Source: H111-94 sp034436045
GTDB taxonomy: Bacteria; Chloroflexota; Ktedonobacteria; Ktedonobacterales; Ktedonobacteraceae
Assembly (NCBI GenBank): GCA_034436045.1
Contig: DAOTVZ010000312.1
Span: 1-22,639, forward strand
Direction: 5' to 3'
DNA: 22,639 nucleotides
The first letter of the stretch is position 1. Each line of letters begins with the position of its first letter. The notes below the pieces were generated by a model. That model was not told the origin of the DNA and made no database searches. It worked only from the letters and a program-made list of their open reading frames with translations. Positions 21,202 through 22,639 of this stretch are shown here, piece after piece. Position numbers and translations under genes: made by a program.

Positions 21202-22639
21202 TCATGCCTGTGAGGCGTCCAGGGACTCGAAAGTGACCATGAACATCAGATCTAAGATGCTATGAATACTGGTCTCCTCACTACTACCATTAGCCAGACT
21301 CAGCGCATTGATCGACTGGCCAGGTTCCAGGCTTGCCAGTGGATCACTATTGTCGTTGATACCATTGGTGAGCGCAGCAGTCTGTGTCGTCGCGGCAATT
21401 TGCGTACCTGTGCCTGCACGAGCGAGCGTTGCGCCGTTGCCGCTGGTGGCGGTGACATTGCAAAGGGCATTGCTGCCCAGCCCGAACATTTTCGCAATGG
21501 CCGGTTGAATCTGAGAGCAGACGGGTTGAAAGGCGGCCTCACCGTTAGGGGCAGTAAATGAGGTTGAGTACGGTGGGCTGAGTACGAGATGATCGACCTT
21601 GTTCGGGTCAAGTCCGCGCGCATATGTCACCAGATTGACCAGATCAGAGAGAGTCATATCGGTCTTAACATAACCATCCATATCCTGTGCCAGTGCGGGC
21701 AATTCGTTGACGATGCCAGGCGTATCCAGCTTTGTCTTGAGCTGGCTCAGCACCTGCTGCTGGCGCTCTGAGCGGCCAAAGTCACCGACGAGATCGGAGT
21801 GGCGCGTGCGCACATATTCCAGTGCCTGAATGCCATCCATATGCTGCGGGCCGGGCACAATATACAATCGTTTATAGGCATAAGCATCGGGACTATTGAT
21901 GTCGTTAGGATAAACATCATCGAGCATAGGGTGTAATGCATTAATATCGATGCCGCCGGCAGTATCAATGACTTTGATAAAGCCATTGAGACCTACCCAT
22001 GCATAGTAATTAATAGGAATGCCGAAATCCTGTTCGATAGTAAGCTTGCTGACTGCCGCAGCGTTTTCAAAGGGCGTCGCGTTCGGATCTGCCGGATTTT
22101 GATATTGCCAGCCTAAGCCGAAGGCTTCATCAAGCTTATGCATACCGAAACCGGGGACGTTAATCCATAGATCGCGTGGAATAGAGAGCATCCCGACATA
22201 TTTTGTCGTCGGATCGATAGTCACTACGATATCGGTCTGGGCCAGTGGGGCGGAGTTTTTGCCATCGGTGTCACTGCCGAGTAGCAGGATGTTAATGCGA
22301 TTGGTGCCGATATTGGCGGTAGTGTCGCTACGCTGAACCGACCCGTCTTTTCCGACGATCTTGAGCGTGGCATCACGCTGCCCAACAATATTATTGATAT
22401 GGCTGGCGAAATTGACCTCATAATAGGCGACGCCGCTACCAGTAATGACCAGCATGACGATGAAAAGAGCCAGCGCCACGCGCGCCCAGATGGGGAACTT
22501 CTTCTTTTTGCGCGGGGTTCGCACAGGCGGTAGCGGCGGCGCAGCCGCAAACCCCATCGGCTGGGCCATCACAGGCGGCACTGGCCGCATGGCGGCAGGC
22601 GACATCGCCTGCCAGGGCGTTCCCAAAGGAGCGCCGACT
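21202..22639 (-). CDS. LytR-CpsA-Psr (LCP) family protein, 5' end beyond the window
   Basis: At least 474 residues; the frame stays open to the right edge, so the true start is probably outside. An N-terminal proline/alanine-rich cytoplasmic tail ends in RKKKK, then one membrane helix (VALALFIVMLVITGSGVAYY). The LCP domain has the arginine/aspartate-rich active site in ILLLGSDTD, QTDIVVTIDP, SIPRDLWINVPGFG and EYVRTRHSDLVGDFGRSERQQQ. LCP enzymes join glycopolymers such as teichoic acids or capsular sugars from lipid carriers to the peptidoglycan. The C-terminal third is Ala/Thr/Asn-rich and unlike the core. It is the first gene of the run and 19 bases before the lipoprotein. Confidence 0.93.
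   Translation of the reverse strand, partial: VGAPLGTPWQAMSPAAMRPVPPVMAQPMGFAAAPPLPPVRTPRKKKKFPIWARVALALFIVMLVITGSGVAYYEVNFASHINNIVGQRDATLKIVGKDGSVQRSDTTANIGTNRINILLLGSDTDGKNSAPLAQTDIVVTIDPTTKYVGMLSIPRDLWINVPGFGMHKLDEAFGLGWQYQNPADPNATPFENAAAVSKLTIEQDFGIPINYYAWVGLNGFIKVIDTAGGIDINALHPMLDDVYPNDINSPDAYAYKRLYIVPGPQHMDGIQALEYVRTRHSDLVGDFGRSERQQQVLSQLKTKLDTPGIVNELPALAQDMDGYVKTDMTLSDLVNLVTYARGLDPNKVDHLVLSPPYSTSFTAPNGEAAFQPVCSQIQPAIAKMFGLGSNALCNVTATSGNGATLARAGTGTQIAATTQTAALTNGINDNSDPLASLEPGQSINALSLANGSSEETSIHSILDLMFMVTFESLDASQA

Noticed and set aside
21224..21238. AGGGACTCGAA, an 11-base match to the tRNA-Arg T-arm, as an attachment-site copy
   Set aside because: It lies in the end of the LCP coding region, is short, and is nearly 9 kb from the tRNA with normal genes between.

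Overview
The window looks like a chromosomal segment of a filamentous or soil-type Chloroflexota bacterium, most likely class Ktedonobacteria. This is inference from gene content and style: moderately GC-rich DNA, an ECF-like sigma factor coupled to an HTH protein, a Hanks-type kinase, LCP and TolB-like envelope proteins, intergenic palindromes and a Rha-family gene beside a CRISPR array. No rRNA or species-diagnostic marker is present. The taxonomic call is moderate at best.

Layout. (1) 1-423: trailer end of a CRISPR array that enters from the left (five 37-nt repeats, the last ones decaying) and a strong hairpin. (2) 430-1890: a minus-strand cassette with a Rha-type phage regulator and a small coiled-coil protein built on 7-residue repeats. 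It is followed at 1853-1880 by what looks like a decayed orphan copy of the CRISPR repeat. One array spacer matches 19 of 21 bases of the sequence at the 3' edge of this cassette. (3) 2073-4545: a TSUP permease and a DHA2 drug exporter. (4) 4571-6012 (minus): ECF-like sigma factor translationally coupled to an HTH protein. (5) 6273-8572: radical SAM enzyme, orphan NarL-type response regulator and a zinc-ribbon protein, ending in a 37-bp perfect hairpin. (6) 8674-9711 (minus): an extended SDR epimerase. (7) 9934-11835: proline-rich small protein, secreted LysM-CHAP peptidoglycan hydrolase, and a convergent holin-like protein. (8) 12102-12909: an AT-rich block with a homing-type PD-(D/E)XK endonuclease whose stop codon directly touches the 3' end of an intact tRNA-Arg(CCU) gene. 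(9) 13165-15564: PcrA/UvrD helicase. (10) 15751-16182: MenI/YdiI-like hotdog thioesterase. (11) 16160-22639 (minus): a tightly spaced run reading LCP protein, TolB-like lipoprotein, Ser/Thr kinase, RidA, DnaA, HAD phosphatase.

How the parts fit. Housekeeping DNA metabolism (PcrA, DnaA) is interleaved with envelope and signalling genes and with two separate mobile-DNA signatures: the Rha cassette in the CRISPR tail, and the endonuclease at the tRNA. The DnaA homologue has no recognisable domain I and does not sit beside dnaN. Many starts were moved inward because a good Shine-Dalgarno or a promoter -10 placed them there. These choices are stated per gene.
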